Positions 8,562 to 18,880 of a stretch of 64,000 nt of DNA are shown piece by piece. Position 1 is the first letter of the stretch, and each line of letters starts with the position of its first letter. Origin of the DNA: Acidobacteriota bacterium (lineage in GTDB: Bacteria > Acidobacteriota > Vicinamibacteria > Vicinamibacterales > JAKQTR01). The translations under genes and the position numbers were made by a program. The notes beneath the pieces were generated by a model, which saw only the letters and a program-made list of their open reading frames with translations, searched no databases and was not told where the DNA came from. The stretch is from the NCBI GenBank assembly GCA_026393755.1, contig JAPKZO010000017.1, positions 106,525 to 170,524 on the forward strand, read 5' to 3'.

Positions 8562-9620
8562 CTACTCCGCCGCCGCGGCCCATGGCCGCGCGGCGACAGT
8601 CAACCGCACCGCCTCGATCGCGCGCTCGATATCCGGACGCGTAATGCCGCGATACGTGACGAAGCGCACGACCGACCCCATTCCGGGCAGACCGCGCACG
8701 TCCTGCTCGCGCAAGTGCATCGCGAACGTCGCGGCATCGATACCGAGCGCCTTGACATCGACGTTGACGATGTTGCTCTGAACGGCCTTCAGATCGACGT
8801 CCAAGCCCGGAATAGTCGCCACGGCCTCGGCGAACACGCGGGCGTTGTCGTGGTCCTCGACGAGCCGGCCGATCATGGTCCGTAACGCGACGAGTCCCGG
8901 CGCGGCAATCACGCCGGCCTGGCGCATCGCGGCGCCGAACGATCGCCGCACCTTGCCGGCACGTTCGATAAAGGCGCTGGACCCGGCCAGCACCGACCCC
9001 ACCGGCGCCGAGAGGCCCTTCGACAGGCAGAAGCTGACCGAGTCGACCGCCCGCCCGATCTCCCGCGCCTCGACGCCAAGCGCGACCGCCGCGTTGAAGA
9101 TGCGCGCGCCGTCAAGATGCACCGACAGTCCGCACTCGTGACCGATGGAAGCCAGTTCGCTGATCTGCGCCGCAGTCATCACGGTGCCGCCGGCGGCATT
9201 GTGCGTGTTCTCCAGGCACAGCACGCCGCGCCCCGGATACATCGTCGCGGCCTTCCTTCCTGCCCACCGCACGCGATCCGGGTCGGGCGCTCCGTATTGC
9301 CCGCCGACCGGCATCACCAGCAGCCCGCACACCGCCGCCGCTCCGCTCCACTCCATGCCGTACACGTGGGCGCTCTCCTCGACAATCGCAGCCGCCCCGG
9401 GTTCGGCATGGGTGCGCAACGCGAGCGTGTTCGACATGGTGCCGCTGATCGTGAAGACGGCCGCATCCTTGCCCATCAACCTGGCCGATTCGGCCTCGAG
9501 TTCACGAACGGTCGGGTCGCCGTCGCGCGAATCATCCCCCAGTTTCGCCGTCACCATGCTCTGGAGCATTTCTGGCGTCGGCAGAGTGAGCGTGTCGCTG
9601 CGCAGATCGATCAGTGCCAT
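8562..9620 (-). CDS. ltaE: Low-specificity L-threonine aldolase
   Basis: PLP-dependent fold-type I enzyme cleaving L-(allo-)threonine to glycine and acetaldehyde. 352 residues, the family's usual length. Start MALIDLRSDTLTLPTPEM is diagnostic. The PLP lysine is in SFCLSKGLSAPVGSVLAG near residue 200, and the cofactor Asp-His region in SVHLDGARIFNAAVALG is intact. Transcribed alone, 25 bases from the convergent cyclase-like gene. Low-specificity versus L-allo specificity cannot be told from sequence. Confidence 0.9.
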   Translation of the reverse strand: MALIDLRSDTLTLPTPEMLQSMVTAKLGDDSRDGDPTVRELEAESARLMGKDAAVFTISGTMSNTLALRTHAEPGAAAIVEESAHVYGMEWSGAAAVCGLLVMPVGGQYGAPDPDRVRWAGRKAATMYPGRGVLCLENTHNAAGGTVMTAAQISELASIGHECGLSVHLDGARIFNAAVALGVEAREIGRAVDSVSFCLSKGLSAPVGSVLAGSSAFIERAGKVRRSFGAAMRQAGVIAAPGLVALRTMIGRLVEDHDNARVFAEAVATIPGLDVDLKAVQSNIVNVDVKALGIDAATFAMHLREQDVRGLPGMGSVVRFVTYRGITRPDIERAIEAVRLTVAARPWAAAAE

Positions 9621-9707
9621 GTCGAATATCTCCGCGCCAAATAGTAATCCGAACGCCGTCGCCCCGGGCGCGCGCCGCGAGGACCGCGGGCGGCGTTGAC
9701 GGCCGTC

Positions 9708-12700
9708 CTACGGCAGCGAGATCGCCATATCCTTGGGCTTCGTATTCACATTCGAGATCGAGTACCAACCCGGGTCGATGATCACGCTGACATACGGGAA
9801 CTCCGGCGACGTGCAAATCTGCACGACGGCGATGTGTACGCCGTTGGTCGGATCGAGGCTCCAGCTGCCGAGCCCGGAGAACGTCACGGTGTCGCACTCA
9901 CCCGGAGCGGCCTTCGAGGTGCGCGACCTGAGATAGTGGAGCCACGTCAGGCAGTTGAGCTTGAACGTCCCGCCGAGCGCATGGTTGGTGAACTCGAAAA
10001 ATGGCTTGGCCCGCCCCTCCGGGATCTCGTACTTATAGCTGAACTCCTGCCCATTCGACGACGTGATGTGAGCCTCTCCCGATCGCGGCCTCCATTCGTG
10101 CCCGACCACTGGCATGGCCTGGTGGCGCAGGAAGGGATACAGCACGGAATCGGGCCCGATGACGATGTGGCTCTCGAGATCGTCGGTCGGGAACTTGAAG
10201 CCCTCTGGGTACGGGAGGTACTGGACGCCGTTATACCGGAAGATCGTCTGGCCGTCGTTGCCCACCTCAAACGATCCCGGGCCACGCCACGTGAAGGTTT
10301 CGGTCGGCGTCCTCGGCTCGACCTCGAGCAGCTTCATGATGATCCGCTGTGAGATCAGTCCGCGGTGCAGCATCTCACCAACGATCTTGCCCGTCTTGAG
10401 GTTGACGATGCAGAGCGCAAAATCGAGCGGGTCATCGATCATCGAGACCTTGCCCATGCGGTAGTTCACCGTGCCGAACCTCAACGCCTCATCATGGCCC
10501 GGCGCGCCTCGCGGGATGCGGCTGCCGAAGTTGGCAGTCAGCGGCGATTCGGGCACCTCGGCCAGCAGTCCTCCGGGCGGCAGGGTGGCGACGTAGACCG
10601 AGACCGCGTCACCGAAGCGTTCGCCGAACTGGATGGAGTACCGGCAGTTCAGATGCGAACGTCCCATCCCGTGCCCGCCCAACTCCGGTGCGTTCAGCGC
10701 GAAATCGTCGCCGAACGTGTTGTTGTGCATGGAGCCCATCATCTGCCACACCGTGTTGGTCGGGAGCAGCGGCACGCGAACGCCTGGATCGGCCGGGGCG
10801 GGCGGCTTGGTGCTCAAGTGGATGTGGGGATGCAACGCGGTCCCGTCCGACGGCACGCTGGCGAATTTGCCGGACGCACTGGCAAAGGGCATCGGGAACC
10901 GCACGGGCACGTGGAGCACGCTCAGCGGAATGAACGTCGTGGCGTGGAGCGTGAAGTCCAGCAGGCCGTCCGGGCGTGACTCGAAGCCGGCCCACGTCGT
11001 CCCGTAGAAGCCCGGGAAGTCGATGGGCGCCGCGGGCAATGTGGGGTTCACCGCCGCCAGCGCAAAGATCGCCGAATTCAGCAGGAAGAACTTGCACTTG
11101 AGATTGGTGACCCAGCCCGTGATGAGGTTGAGGTCGCCCGACGACAGCACCTCGGCAGCGTCCATCACTCTGTTGTCCAGCGCAGGCAGACAGAAGAGAT
11201 GTGGCGCCGACAGCCGGCCATCGTCTCCCTTGAGTCCCGAGAGGAGCGAAATCTCGAAGTGCGTCGAATCATCCTGGGGCGGTGCGAACTTGATTTGTAT
11301 CGACCCATGCAGGTGCGTGTCGAGCAGCGCGATGCCGCTGAACAACAGATTGCCGGTCAGGCCATAGACCTTCGGTTGCGCCTCGGTGGTGTGCACGGCG
11401 CGCAGCGCGTCACCGTAGTAGCTCGATTCGCTGTCGAGCGGCAGCGTCTGCTCGAGGCCGGGCGGCAGCTTGATCTTCCATCGTTCGGGATGGCATCCGC
11501 TGGTGGGTGGTGTGGGCATCTCCTGGCGTTGCCGTTTCCCGCGCACCATTCCCGAGACGAACTTCGCCATCTTGATCAGGCGCTTCGCCGTCGCCCCACT
11601 GGCCGCCAGCACGCCGGCCGGGGTCCCGTGCATCGGGCCCTCGGCGCCCTGGTACGCCAGCACTGCGTCGTTCATGATGAGCATCGGCCCGATGTCGACC
11701 TTCTGGTGGCGCGTGCCGGCCGTCCGATTCCACAGGTCGATCAACCCGTTCGCGATCATCGCCTGCCCGGACTTGCCCGGATAGTACCCGTTGAGTGAGT
11801 AGAAACCACCCAGGTAGTCGGCCGTGATCCGGCGCGTGCCCACGCGCACACCCTGCTCCCTGACTTGCCGGAAGAACGCGTGCAAATCGAACACCAGCGC
11901 GTCGTGCTTCTGGGCCAGCGAAACCAGGTCCTTGTTGAGCGCTTCCACTTTCCGGCTGATCTCGGTCGCGCACTCCCCCTTCATGACGGAACCGTCTGGC
12001 AGCGGTCCGAACCGCTTCGTCATCGTCTGATAGCCCATTTCCATCAGCGCATTGGGGGTGACGCGGTCGTGACTCTGCAGGCCATACCTCGACTGGATCC
12101 GGGACGCGGGCAACCGCACCACGCGGGCTGCGGCATCGAGCGTGGAGAAATGCGCCGTGTCCATCGGATCGGGGATTGTCAGCACGATCAGCGTGGCCCC
12201 CGCCGACGCCAGGGTGCTGAGGATCGTGGCGTAGTCGGCCATGAAGGCCGCACCAGGCAACGCGGCCGGATCACTGGCGACCGCCGCCGCGAGCACCTCG
12301 GCCAGTCCCAACTCGATCAGGGCGAGGCCGGGCTTCTGGCGCGCGGCGAACTCGAGCACGGTCGGCCCGGGCGATGACTGGCCCTCGCGGCACTCCTCCA
12401 GCCCAAGCACCAGGTTGATCGCCGTTTGCAGCGCGTCGTCCGTCCGGACGATCGGGATCTCCGGCCGCCGATTGACGACGTCTGCAGCCGTCAGCCCAGG
12501 CAATGAGAGATTGGCGTACGCCCCCGTGGGCGGAACCTTCTTGATGACCGTCGTCTGCATGTCCCACGGTACCCGCACTGGCAGGCGCTGAAAGCCGGGG
12601 GCATCGCCGATGCCCGGGGCCTGAAACAGCGGCAGAGGGAATCGCTCGCCGATTCGCTTCGCCACGTGCGCGGAAAAACTGTCACGCTGATCGTCTTCGA

Positions 12701-12776
12701 TCAGGCTGAAGTTGGTCATTCCGGCAGCCAGGCCTTCGCCAATCACCATGAACCGCGACGTGTCCAGTTTTCCCAT
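9708..12776 (-). CDS. 1022-aa protein with degenerate SGNH-hydrolase-like N-terminus
   Basis: Large protein without an obvious signal peptide. Residues about 8-350 resemble an SGNH/GDSL hydrolase: an N-terminal VIGEGLAAGMTN where GDSL is expected, a long middle and GFYSLNGYYPGKSGQAMIA where the family has the D-x-x-H block. Nucleophile Ser, Asp and His all appear replaced (Gly, Leu/Asn, Tyr), so hydrolase activity is doubtful. The C-terminal two thirds is rich in beta-type sequence and aromatic residues and matches nothing I recognise. It is divergent from the autotransporter gene; whether the two work together is unknown. Confidence 0.6.
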   Translation of the reverse strand: MGKLDTSRFMVIGEGLAAGMTNFSLIEDDQRDSFSAHVAKRIGERFPLPLFQAPGIGDAPGFQRLPVRVPWDMQTTVIKKVPPTGAYANLSLPGLTAADVVNRRPEIPIVRTDDALQTAINLVLGLEECREGQSSPGPTVLEFAARQKPGLALIELGLAEVLAAAVASDPAALPGAAFMADYATILSTLASAGATLIVLTIPDPMDTAHFSTLDAAARVVRLPASRIQSRYGLQSHDRVTPNALMEMGYQTMTKRFGPLPDGSVMKGECATEISRKVEALNKDLVSLAQKHDALVFDLHAFFRQVREQGVRVGTRRITADYLGGFYSLNGYYPGKSGQAMIANGLIDLWNRTAGTRHQKVDIGPMLIMNDAVLAYQGAEGPMHGTPAGVLAASGATAKRLIKMAKFVSGMVRGKRQRQEMPTPPTSGCHPERWKIKLPPGLEQTLPLDSESSYYGDALRAVHTTEAQPKVYGLTGNLLFSGIALLDTHLHGSIQIKFAPPQDDSTHFEISLLSGLKGDDGRLSAPHLFCLPALDNRVMDAAEVLSSGDLNLITGWVTNLKCKFFLLNSAIFALAAVNPTLPAAPIDFPGFYGTTWAGFESRPDGLLDFTLHATTFIPLSVLHVPVRFPMPFASASGKFASVPSDGTALHPHIHLSTKPPAPADPGVRVPLLPTNTVWQMMGSMHNNTFGDDFALNAPELGGHGMGRSHLNCRYSIQFGERFGDAVSVYVATLPPGGLLAEVPESPLTANFGSRIPRGAPGHDEALRFGTVNYRMGKVSMIDDPLDFALCIVNLKTGKIVGEMLHRGLISQRIIMKLLEVEPRTPTETFTWRGPGSFEVGNDGQTIFRYNGVQYLPYPEGFKFPTDDLESHIVIGPDSVLYPFLRHQAMPVVGHEWRPRSGEAHITSSNGQEFSYKYEIPEGRAKPFFEFTNHALGGTFKLNCLTWLHYLRSRTSKAAPGECDTVTFSGLGSWSLDPTNGVHIAVVQICTSPEFPYVSVIIDPGWYSISNVNTKPKDMAISLP

Positions 12777-13020
12777 GATCGTTGCCTAGCCTTCCCTGGA
12801 AAGTGAGTGTACGACGACCCGTCGCGAAGCCTATCGGGTGTCTGCCATCGAGGTCAAGCCAGCCGCCCGCGCTTGCCCGCGCTTGCCGCTTGACACGCGC
12901 ACGGGGGCGCCGATAATGGATCGCTGCTCCCAGGCCCCACGACGACAAGCGGCCGATTCTCCCCCACCCGGACGTGAGGCGCTGCCAAGTAACGATTGCT
13001 GCGATGTCTGGAGAGGCACG

Positions 13021-16000
13021 ATGTCAGAAACAATCGCTCGTTCACGCGCCCCACGAATGCCGCAGATCGTAGCCGGGTTGGTACTCGCGCTGTTCTTGCC
13101 GGCGCTGGCCGCGGCACAAACGACGTATGCGGTCTCGGATGAAGCCGCCCTTCGTACAGCGCTGACATCGGCGATTGCCGGCGACACGATCGTGTTCGGC
13201 AGCAACATCACACTGACGGCCGATCTCCCCAACGTCGGAGCCAGTGTCACGATCGACGGCGGCGGATACTCGCTCTCCGGCAACAGTCAATACCGAGGCT
13301 TGTTCATTGAGTCGTTCGTGATTCCCATGGTGGGTGGTCCACCGGCGCCGACACCGGTTGCGGTGACGATCCAGAATCTCACGATCAGGGACACGGTCGC
13401 GACCGGGGGAAGCGGAGGCGCCGGGGGCCCCGGTGGTGGGGGCGGCGCCGGCATGGGCGGCGCGTTGTTTGTCGGGGAACTGGCCACCGTCAGCGTCAGT
13501 AATGTGAACCTGATCTCCAACGCCGCGGTGGGTGGCGCTGGGGGAACGGGGGGCCTCGGAGACGTCGAAGGCGGCGGTGGTGGAGGCCTCGGCGGAAACG
13601 GCGGCGCGGGCAATGCCGCGACTGGCTCGGGCGGCGGGGGCGGCATCGGCGTCGGCGCGAGCGGCGGTGGCCCGGAACTGCCAGGTCTCCCAGGAATCAT
13701 CACCGGAGTCCTCGGGCCTCCGGTCGGGGGAGGAGGAGGCGCGGGTAGCATCATCGACGTCGCGGGTGCGGCCACCGGCGGCATAACGACCAACGGCGGA
13801 AACTTCGGAGGCGGTGGCGGCGGCGGATGGGCGGCGAACAACTTCGGCGGGTTTGGCGGAGGCGGAGGCGGCACGCCGCTCGGCGACTCCCCGAACTTCG
13901 GCGCCGGCGGTTACGGCGGGGGCGGAGGCGGGACCACGGGAGCCAGCGCCAATTTGGGCGGCACGTTCGGCGGGGACGGGGGCACGCTCACGACGCGGGG
14001 CGGCGGCGGCGGCGCGGGCCTCGGCGGCGCAATCTTCGTGCAGGCTGGCGGCAACCTGACAGTCGGCGGCGGTTTCACCATCAACGGTGCCGCAGTGACC
14101 GGTGGCGCCGGATCGACCGGCGGCGTCAGCGGCTCGGCCGCAGGCTCGGGCATCTTCTTTCAAGGGAGCGACTTCTACTCTTTGTCGTTCGCGCCTTCTG
14201 GCTCGCAAACCGCCACGGTCGCCGGCGACATCGCTGACGAGTTCGGCGTGCTCGGCAGCGGTGGCTCTCTAGGCGTCTCGATGGACGGCACGGGCACGCT
14301 GGTGCTCTCGGGGAACAACGCGTACTCTGGCGGAACGTCCATCAACTTCGGCACGCTGAGCGTCTCGTCGGACGCCAATCTCGGTGCGGCCGGCAGTGGG
14401 CTTTACGGCAGCGCCGACACCACGCTCCGGATCACGGCAAGCGGGATCTTCTCGCGCACCTTCTACATGAACGGAGGCACCCAGAACATCAGCGTCGCGT
14501 CGGGCCAGACCGCGACGTGGAGCGGCCAGATCGGCTCGGAAGGCGGCGCGGCATTGAACGTGACGGGCGGAGGCACCCTGGTGCTCACCGATGCCACCAA
14601 TTGGTGGGCGGCTGGCACATCGGTCAACGGTAACAGCAGACTGGTCGTGGGACTCGACGGGGCACTCGGCTCGTTCGACATCCTCGACCCGACCATCGGC
14701 ACGGTGACGCTGGGCGATGCCACCACGGGCGGCACGCTGGGCATCGACGCGACGAGCGTCGGGAACGTCTTTTCGTCCGGCCGCGTGATCACGCTGCAGA
14801 GTGGCGGTGGCACCATCGACACGGTCGGGGCATCGGACGCGACGCTCAGTGGCGCGATAGGCGGCGGCGGCAGTCTGACGAAAGACGGGACGGGCCTGCT
14901 GACGCTCAGCGGCGACAACACGTATACGGGAGCCACGTCGGTCAACGCAGGCATCCTGCGGGCAGGCAGCGTCACCGCGTTTGGCAACAGCACCTCGCTG
15001 TCGGTGGGTGCAAGCGGCACCGCTGACTTCAACGGTTTCGATCAGACGTTCTTTACCGTCGGCGGCACGGGCACCGTCGAGCTCAATGGCGCGGCCGCGC
15101 TCACAGTGGGCGGCGACAATTCGAGCAGCAGCTTTGGCGGCACGTTCACCGGGACCGGCGGCCTCTTCAAGACCGGCAGCGGCGCGTGGACCTTGTCGGG
15201 CACGAACGACTTCACTGGCGGCATTGTGCTCAACGCCGGCACGCTGAGTGTCGCGACCGATGCGAATCTGGGGGGCGCGGGTGCGATCGCGATGAACAAT
15301 GCGACGACGATCGGCCTCACCGGCAGCGGCACCTTCGCGCACGGCCTGCAGATCGAGGGCACCTCGTCGATGAACCTGGGAACGGGCTTGTCCGCGACGT
15401 GGAGCGGTCTGGTGGGCGACTTTGCGGGTGCTGGCACGCTGCGTGTGACGGGCGGCGGCCTGTTCGCGCTCACCAACGCCGCGAATTCGTATACGGGTGG
15501 CTCGATCGTGACCGGCGGCAGCACGCTTCAGATCGGCGCCGACGGCGCGCTGGGCGCGGCGGGCACCGGCGTGACGCTTGGCGATGCCACCACTGGCGGA
15601 GCGCTTGAGATTACGACTACGGGCTTCTCGACCTCGCGAGCGGTGACGCTGCAGGCCGGCGGCGGCGCGATCAATACGGGCGGCGCGATTGCGGCAACCC
15701 TCGGCGGCGCGATTGGCGGCACAGGCGCCCTGGCCAAGACCGGCGCCGGCGCGTTGACGCTCTCGGGCATCAACACGTTCACTGGCGGCCTCGCGCTCAA
15801 CGCGGGCACGTTGAACGCCGCCGCGGATGCGAACCTGGGCGGCGCGGGTGCGGTCGCGATGAGCAATGCGACCACGCTCGGCCTCACGGCCAACGGCACC
15901 TTCGCGCACGGTTTGCGGATCGCGGGCACCTCGACGCTCAACGCAGGCGCGGGTCAGTCGGTGACCTGGAGCGGGTTGGTGACCGACAACGCCAGTGCCG

Positions 16001-18387
16001 GGACGCTGCGGTTGACAGGCGGCGGACTGTTCGCGCTCACCAACGCCAACACCTACACCGGCGGCACGATCGTGACCGGCGGCACCACGCTGCAGGTCGG
16101 GGCCGACAGCGCGCTCGGCGCGGCGGGCGGCAGCCTCGCATTGGGCGACGCCACGACGGGTGGAACACTGGGGATCACGACCACAGGCTTCTCGACTTCG
16201 CGAGCGTTTACCCTGCAGGCCGGCGGCGGCACGATCGACACGGGCGGCGCGGTTACCGCAACGCTAGGCGGCGTGATCAGCGGCACCGGAACGCTTATCA
16301 AGACCGGAACGGGCCGTCTCACGCTCTCCGGCGCCAACACCTTCACCGGCGGAATCACGGTCAACGGCGGCGCCCTGTGGGGCACCACCAGCAGTCTCCG
16401 CGGCAACATCTTCAGCAACACTCAGGTCGATTTTGATCAGACGACCAGCGGCACGTACGGCGGCGTGCTCAGTGGCGGAGGCGCGCTGTTCAAGACCGGC
16501 ATCGGCGCCCTCACGCTCTCCGGCGCCAATACGTACACCGGCGGCACCTTCCTGAACGGCGGCTCGATCATCGGCAGCACGAACAGCCTGCAGGGCTCGG
16601 TGGTCGACAACGGCGAACTGGTCTTCAATCAGGCATTCAACGGCGCCTTCCGAGGTGTGATCACCGGCCTGGGCAACGTCACCAAGCTTGGGCTGGGCAC
16701 GGTGAGCCTGAGCGGCGCCCAGGGGTACACCGGCCTGACATGGATTCGAGAGGGCGCGCTAGCTATCGACGCGTTGCTCCCCGGCAGCGTCAAGGTGGAC
16801 TCCGCCGGGACGCTCCTGGCCGCGGGCACGATCGGCGGCTCGATCGATCTTGCGGGTGGATTGGTGGTTCCCGCGCCGGGAAGCCAGTTCGCGACGTTCA
16901 CTCCCACCTCAGCCGACGCGAGTTTGCTTGCCGGCACTCAATTTCCGTCCCTGCTCATCAACGGCAACCTCACGACGACGGCGGGATCCACGATTGGCCT
17001 GACCGTCTCGCCGGGTGGGGCGGCGCCCCTCCTGGTCAACGGCACGGCGAACCTGACTGGCACGCACTTCAACGTGAATATCAACTCTCCGACGTCGGCG
17101 CGCGCGACCACGTTCGCGGCGCTCACGACCACCGGCGGTCTGCGCATGACCGGCGCCGACATCAGCAGCCCGTCGACGACACTGGTGCCCGTCCTCAGGC
17201 CCGGCCCGTTCGCCTTGATGGTGACACTGCTCAATTACGCGTTGCCCCTCCGCAACGCGGCGAGAACGCCCAACGCCATCCAGGTGGCCACTGGAGTCGA
17301 TGCCGGCAAATCGGGGGCAACCGGCGACTTTGCCAATGTGGTCAATGAGCTGACGGCATTGGACGACGCGCATCTGGATCTCGCGCTGAGGGCGATGGCT
17401 GGCGAAATCCACGCGTCCACGGCCCGACTGGTGGCTCTCGATAGTCTCTCGATCACTGACATGGTGCGCAACGAGCTATCAAACGTCGAGCACGACTGGA
17501 AGGACGGGGCGCGCCCGTCGGGAGCAGGGGCGAAGCCACGATTCTGGATCCAGTTGAGCGGCGACCACGCGAGTTTCTCGTCGGGCATCTTCAGTGGCGG
17601 CACGGGCAATGTGGGCGGCGGCGGAGGCGGGGTCGACTTCAAGCCCGGGTCCGACTGGACGGTCGGGGCCGGCCTGTCCCTCACCACCGGTGGACTGTCC
17701 CTCACCGATCTCAGTGAGACCAGCACCATGATCGCGCCGCGCGCGTTCACGTATTTCGGCTTCAGCTTCGGTCCCTTCAACGTGCATTGGGGCGGCAGCC
17801 TGGCACGATCAACCACCACAACGAAGCGCCACATTCAGTTTGAGGCGTTCGTGCCGGACGCCAGCGGCCAGCTCGTGCCGTTGTCGGGGGGGATCGACCG
17901 CGACGCCACCAGCGATCAGGTCAGCACGACGCGCGACGCGTGGAGCGATTGGCAGTTCACCCGGAAGGTCGGCACGTGGACGTTCGACGGGAAGCTCGGG
18001 CTTCGCGCCGCGAACTATTCCCGGAAGGAATTCAACGAAGACGGAGCGGACTCGATCTCGCTCGACGTCCACACGCAGACGCTGTCGACCCGCGAATTCA
18101 ACATCGACCTCCACCACTTCCGTCGGACGGGCACGTGGCTGCCAAACATTCTGCTGACGTACCGCCGTGAGTTCGGCGACGACTGGACGAGGGCGAAGGC
18201 CAACTTCGCCGCCAATCCAATCACTCAGTTTTCGGTGCAGGGCATGCCGGTGCCGCTGGACACATTCCAGGGGGTGCTCGGTCTGACGATGCGCAGCGGG
18301 TCGGGGCTTCTGTACACGCTCGAATATCAGTTCCTTCACTCGAGCGACGAATCGCGCCACAGCGTCCGCTTCAAGGTGCGTTTCTGA
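13021..18387 (+). CDS. Autotransporter with Gly-rich passenger, PATR repeats and C-terminal barrel
   Basis: 1788-residue type V secreted surface protein. ATG 13021 follows GGAGAGG and gives a signal peptide (PQIVAGLVLALFLPALAAAQ). Residues about 30-110 look like a parallel beta-helix edge; about 120-380 is extremely Gly-rich (GGGGGG runs). From about 425 there are roughly ten autotransporter-associated strand repeats of the form LTLSGxNTYTGGTxxNxGTL, grouped into larger modules. The last 280 residues form a beta-barrel ending in RHSVRFKVRF, with the terminal Phe expected for BAM recognition. A hinge at AGEIHASTARLVALDSLSI precedes the barrel. Adhesion or surface structure is the likely role, by family analogy only. 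Confidence 0.85.
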   Translation: MSETIARSRAPRMPQIVAGLVLALFLPALAAAQTTYAVSDEAALRTALTSAIAGDTIVFGSNITLTADLPNVGASVTIDGGGYSLSGNSQYRGLFIESFVIPMVGGPPAPTPVAVTIQNLTIRDTVATGGSGGAGGPGGGGGAGMGGALFVGELATVSVSNVNLISNAAVGGAGGTGGLGDVEGGGGGGLGGNGGAGNAATGSGGGGGIGVGASGGGPELPGLPGIITGVLGPPVGGGGGAGSIIDVAGAATGGITTNGGNFGGGGGGGWAANNFGGFGGGGGGTPLGDSPNFGAGGYGGGGGGTTGASANLGGTFGGDGGTLTTRGGGGGAGLGGAIFVQAGGNLTVGGGFTINGAAVTGGAGSTGGVSGSAAGSGIFFQGSDFYSLSFAPSGSQTATVAGDIADEFGVLGSGGSLGVSMDGTGTLVLSGNNAYSGGTSINFGTLSVSSDANLGAAGSGLYGSADTTLRITASGIFSRTFYMNGGTQNISVASGQTATWSGQIGSEGGAALNVTGGGTLVLTDATNWWAAGTSVNGNSRLVVGLDGALGSFDILDPTIGTVTLGDATTGGTLGIDATSVGNVFSSGRVITLQSGGGTIDTVGASDATLSGAIGGGGSLTKDGTGLLTLSGDNTYTGATSVNAGILRAGSVTAFGNSTSLSVGASGTADFNGFDQTFFTVGGTGTVELNGAAALTVGGDNSSSSFGGTFTGTGGLFKTGSGAWTLSGTNDFTGGIVLNAGTLSVATDANLGGAGAIAMNNATTIGLTGSGTFAHGLQIEGTSSMNLGTGLSATWSGLVGDFAGAGTLRVTGGGLFALTNAANSYTGGSIVTGGSTLQIGADGALGAAGTGVTLGDATTGGALEITTTGFSTSRAVTLQAGGGAINTGGAIAATLGGAIGGTGALAKTGAGALTLSGINTFTGGLALNAGTLNAAADANLGGAGAVAMSNATTLGLTANGTFAHGLRIAGTSTLNAGAGQSVTWSGLVTDNASAGTLRLTGGGLFALTNANTYTGGTIVTGGTTLQVGADSALGAAGGSLALGDATTGGTLGITTTGFSTSRAFTLQAGGGTIDTGGAVTATLGGVISGTGTLIKTGTGRLTLSGANTFTGGITVNGGALWGTTSSLRGNIFSNTQVDFDQTTSGTYGGVLSGGGALFKTGIGALTLSGANTYTGGTFLNGGSIIGSTNSLQGSVVDNGELVFNQAFNGAFRGVITGLGNVTKLGLGTVSLSGAQGYTGLTWIREGALAIDALLPGSVKVDSAGTLLAAGTIGGSIDLAGGLVVPAPGSQFATFTPTSADASLLAGTQFPSLLINGNLTTTAGSTIGLTVSPGGAAPLLVNGTANLTGTHFNVNINSPTSARATTFAALTTTGGLRMTGADISSPSTTLVPVLRPGPFALMVTLLNYALPLRNAARTPNAIQVATGVDAGKSGATGDFANVVNELTALDDAHLDLALRAMAGEIHASTARLVALDSLSITDMVRNELSNVEHDWKDGARPSGAGAKPRFWIQLSGDHASFSSGIFSGGTGNVGGGGGGVDFKPGSDWTVGAGLSLTTGGLSLTDLSETSTMIAPRAFTYFGFSFGPFNVHWGGSLARSTTTTKRHIQFEAFVPDASGQLVPLSGGIDRDATSDQVSTTRDAWSDWQFTRKVGTWTFDGKLGLRAANYSRKEFNEDGADSISLDVHTQTLSTREFNIDLHHFRRTGTWLPNILLTYRREFGDDWTRAKANFAANPITQFSVQGMPVPLDTFQGVLGLTMRSGSGLLYTLEYQFLHSSDESRHSVRFKVRF
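14293..16311 (+). repeat. Large tandem coding repeats inside the autotransporter
   Basis: Module 1 covers 14293-14892 (200 codons), a partial unit 14893-15180, module 2 15181-15747 (189 codons) and module 3 15748-16311 (188 codons). Modules 2 and 3 are close copies: both run LSGxNxFTGG, LNAGTL, DANLGGAGA, TTTGFSTSRA, LQAGGG. Module 1 is more diverged (SSDANLGAAGSG, GDATTGGTLGI). The pattern shows intragenic duplication, which can change passenger length by recombination. Confidence 0.75.
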
Positions 18388-18400
18388 GAGGAGCGACGGT

Positions 18401-18880
18401 TCAGCGGCGCGGGCGCGATCCCGCGAACCAGACAACGGGCGCGATCATCGCCAAGATAGGCAGCGTCAGCGGCAGCGTCATGACGCTGACTCCGATGCCT
18501 ATCCAGTCGTGCGTCGATGACGACTTGGATGACTTGGCTTGAGGGGCCTTCGTCGCTCGGGGCGCGATCGGACGCGCGGGGGGCGCAGGCTGGAACTCGA
18601 CCTGAGACTCGACAGCCGGGACCGGACGCTTGACCGGTGGCGCGGCCGCCTCTGACGCCGCGTCGGACCGGTAGACCCAGCGGGCGCCCTGCCCGCCGAT
18701 CTCGGCGCGCGCGACGTCAAACGAGGGTCTGGCCTTTTTCGCTCGCCGCGTCGCGGCCAGTCCGTCTGTCCGGGGCGTCGGCGGCGCCTTCGCTGACGAA
18801 CTGGACAAACGCGTCGTAATCTTCCGCCGCCCTGCTCCGCGGGGCGTATTCCCAGATCGTTTGTCGTTGGGTGATAGCAT
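18401..18880 (-). CDS. Small Pro/Ala-rich protein with C-terminal membrane segment, overlapping parA
   Basis: Frame of up to 159 codons whose first 55 overlap the 3' end of parA. The part beyond parA (from about 18716 down) encodes SFDVARAEIGGQGARWVY, a Pro/Ala/Lys-rich linker and a hydrophobic tail (SVMTLPLTLPILAMIAPVVW) then RRR-type basic residues. No start with a good ribosome site exists near the parA stop: ATG 18880 gives the maximum extent and TTG 18808 is another option. Either the gene starts deep inside parA, or parA has a frameshift and this is its true C-terminal extension. The reading frame is reasonably supported, the start is not. Confidence 0.4.
   Translation of the reverse strand: MLSPNDKRSGNTPRGAGRRKITTRLSSSSAKAPPTPRTDGLAATRRAKKARPSFDVARAEIGGQGARWVYRSDAASEAAAPPVKRPVPAVESQVEFQPAPPARPIAPRATKAPQAKSSKSSSTHDWIGIGVSVMTLPLTLPILAMIAPVVWFAGSRPRR

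Noticed and set aside
13042..14208. Long minus-strand frames opposite the Gly-rich autotransporter region
   Set aside because: They are Ala/Arg- or Pro-rich complements of GGC/GGT repeats; the plus-strand frame has signal peptide, repeats and barrel.
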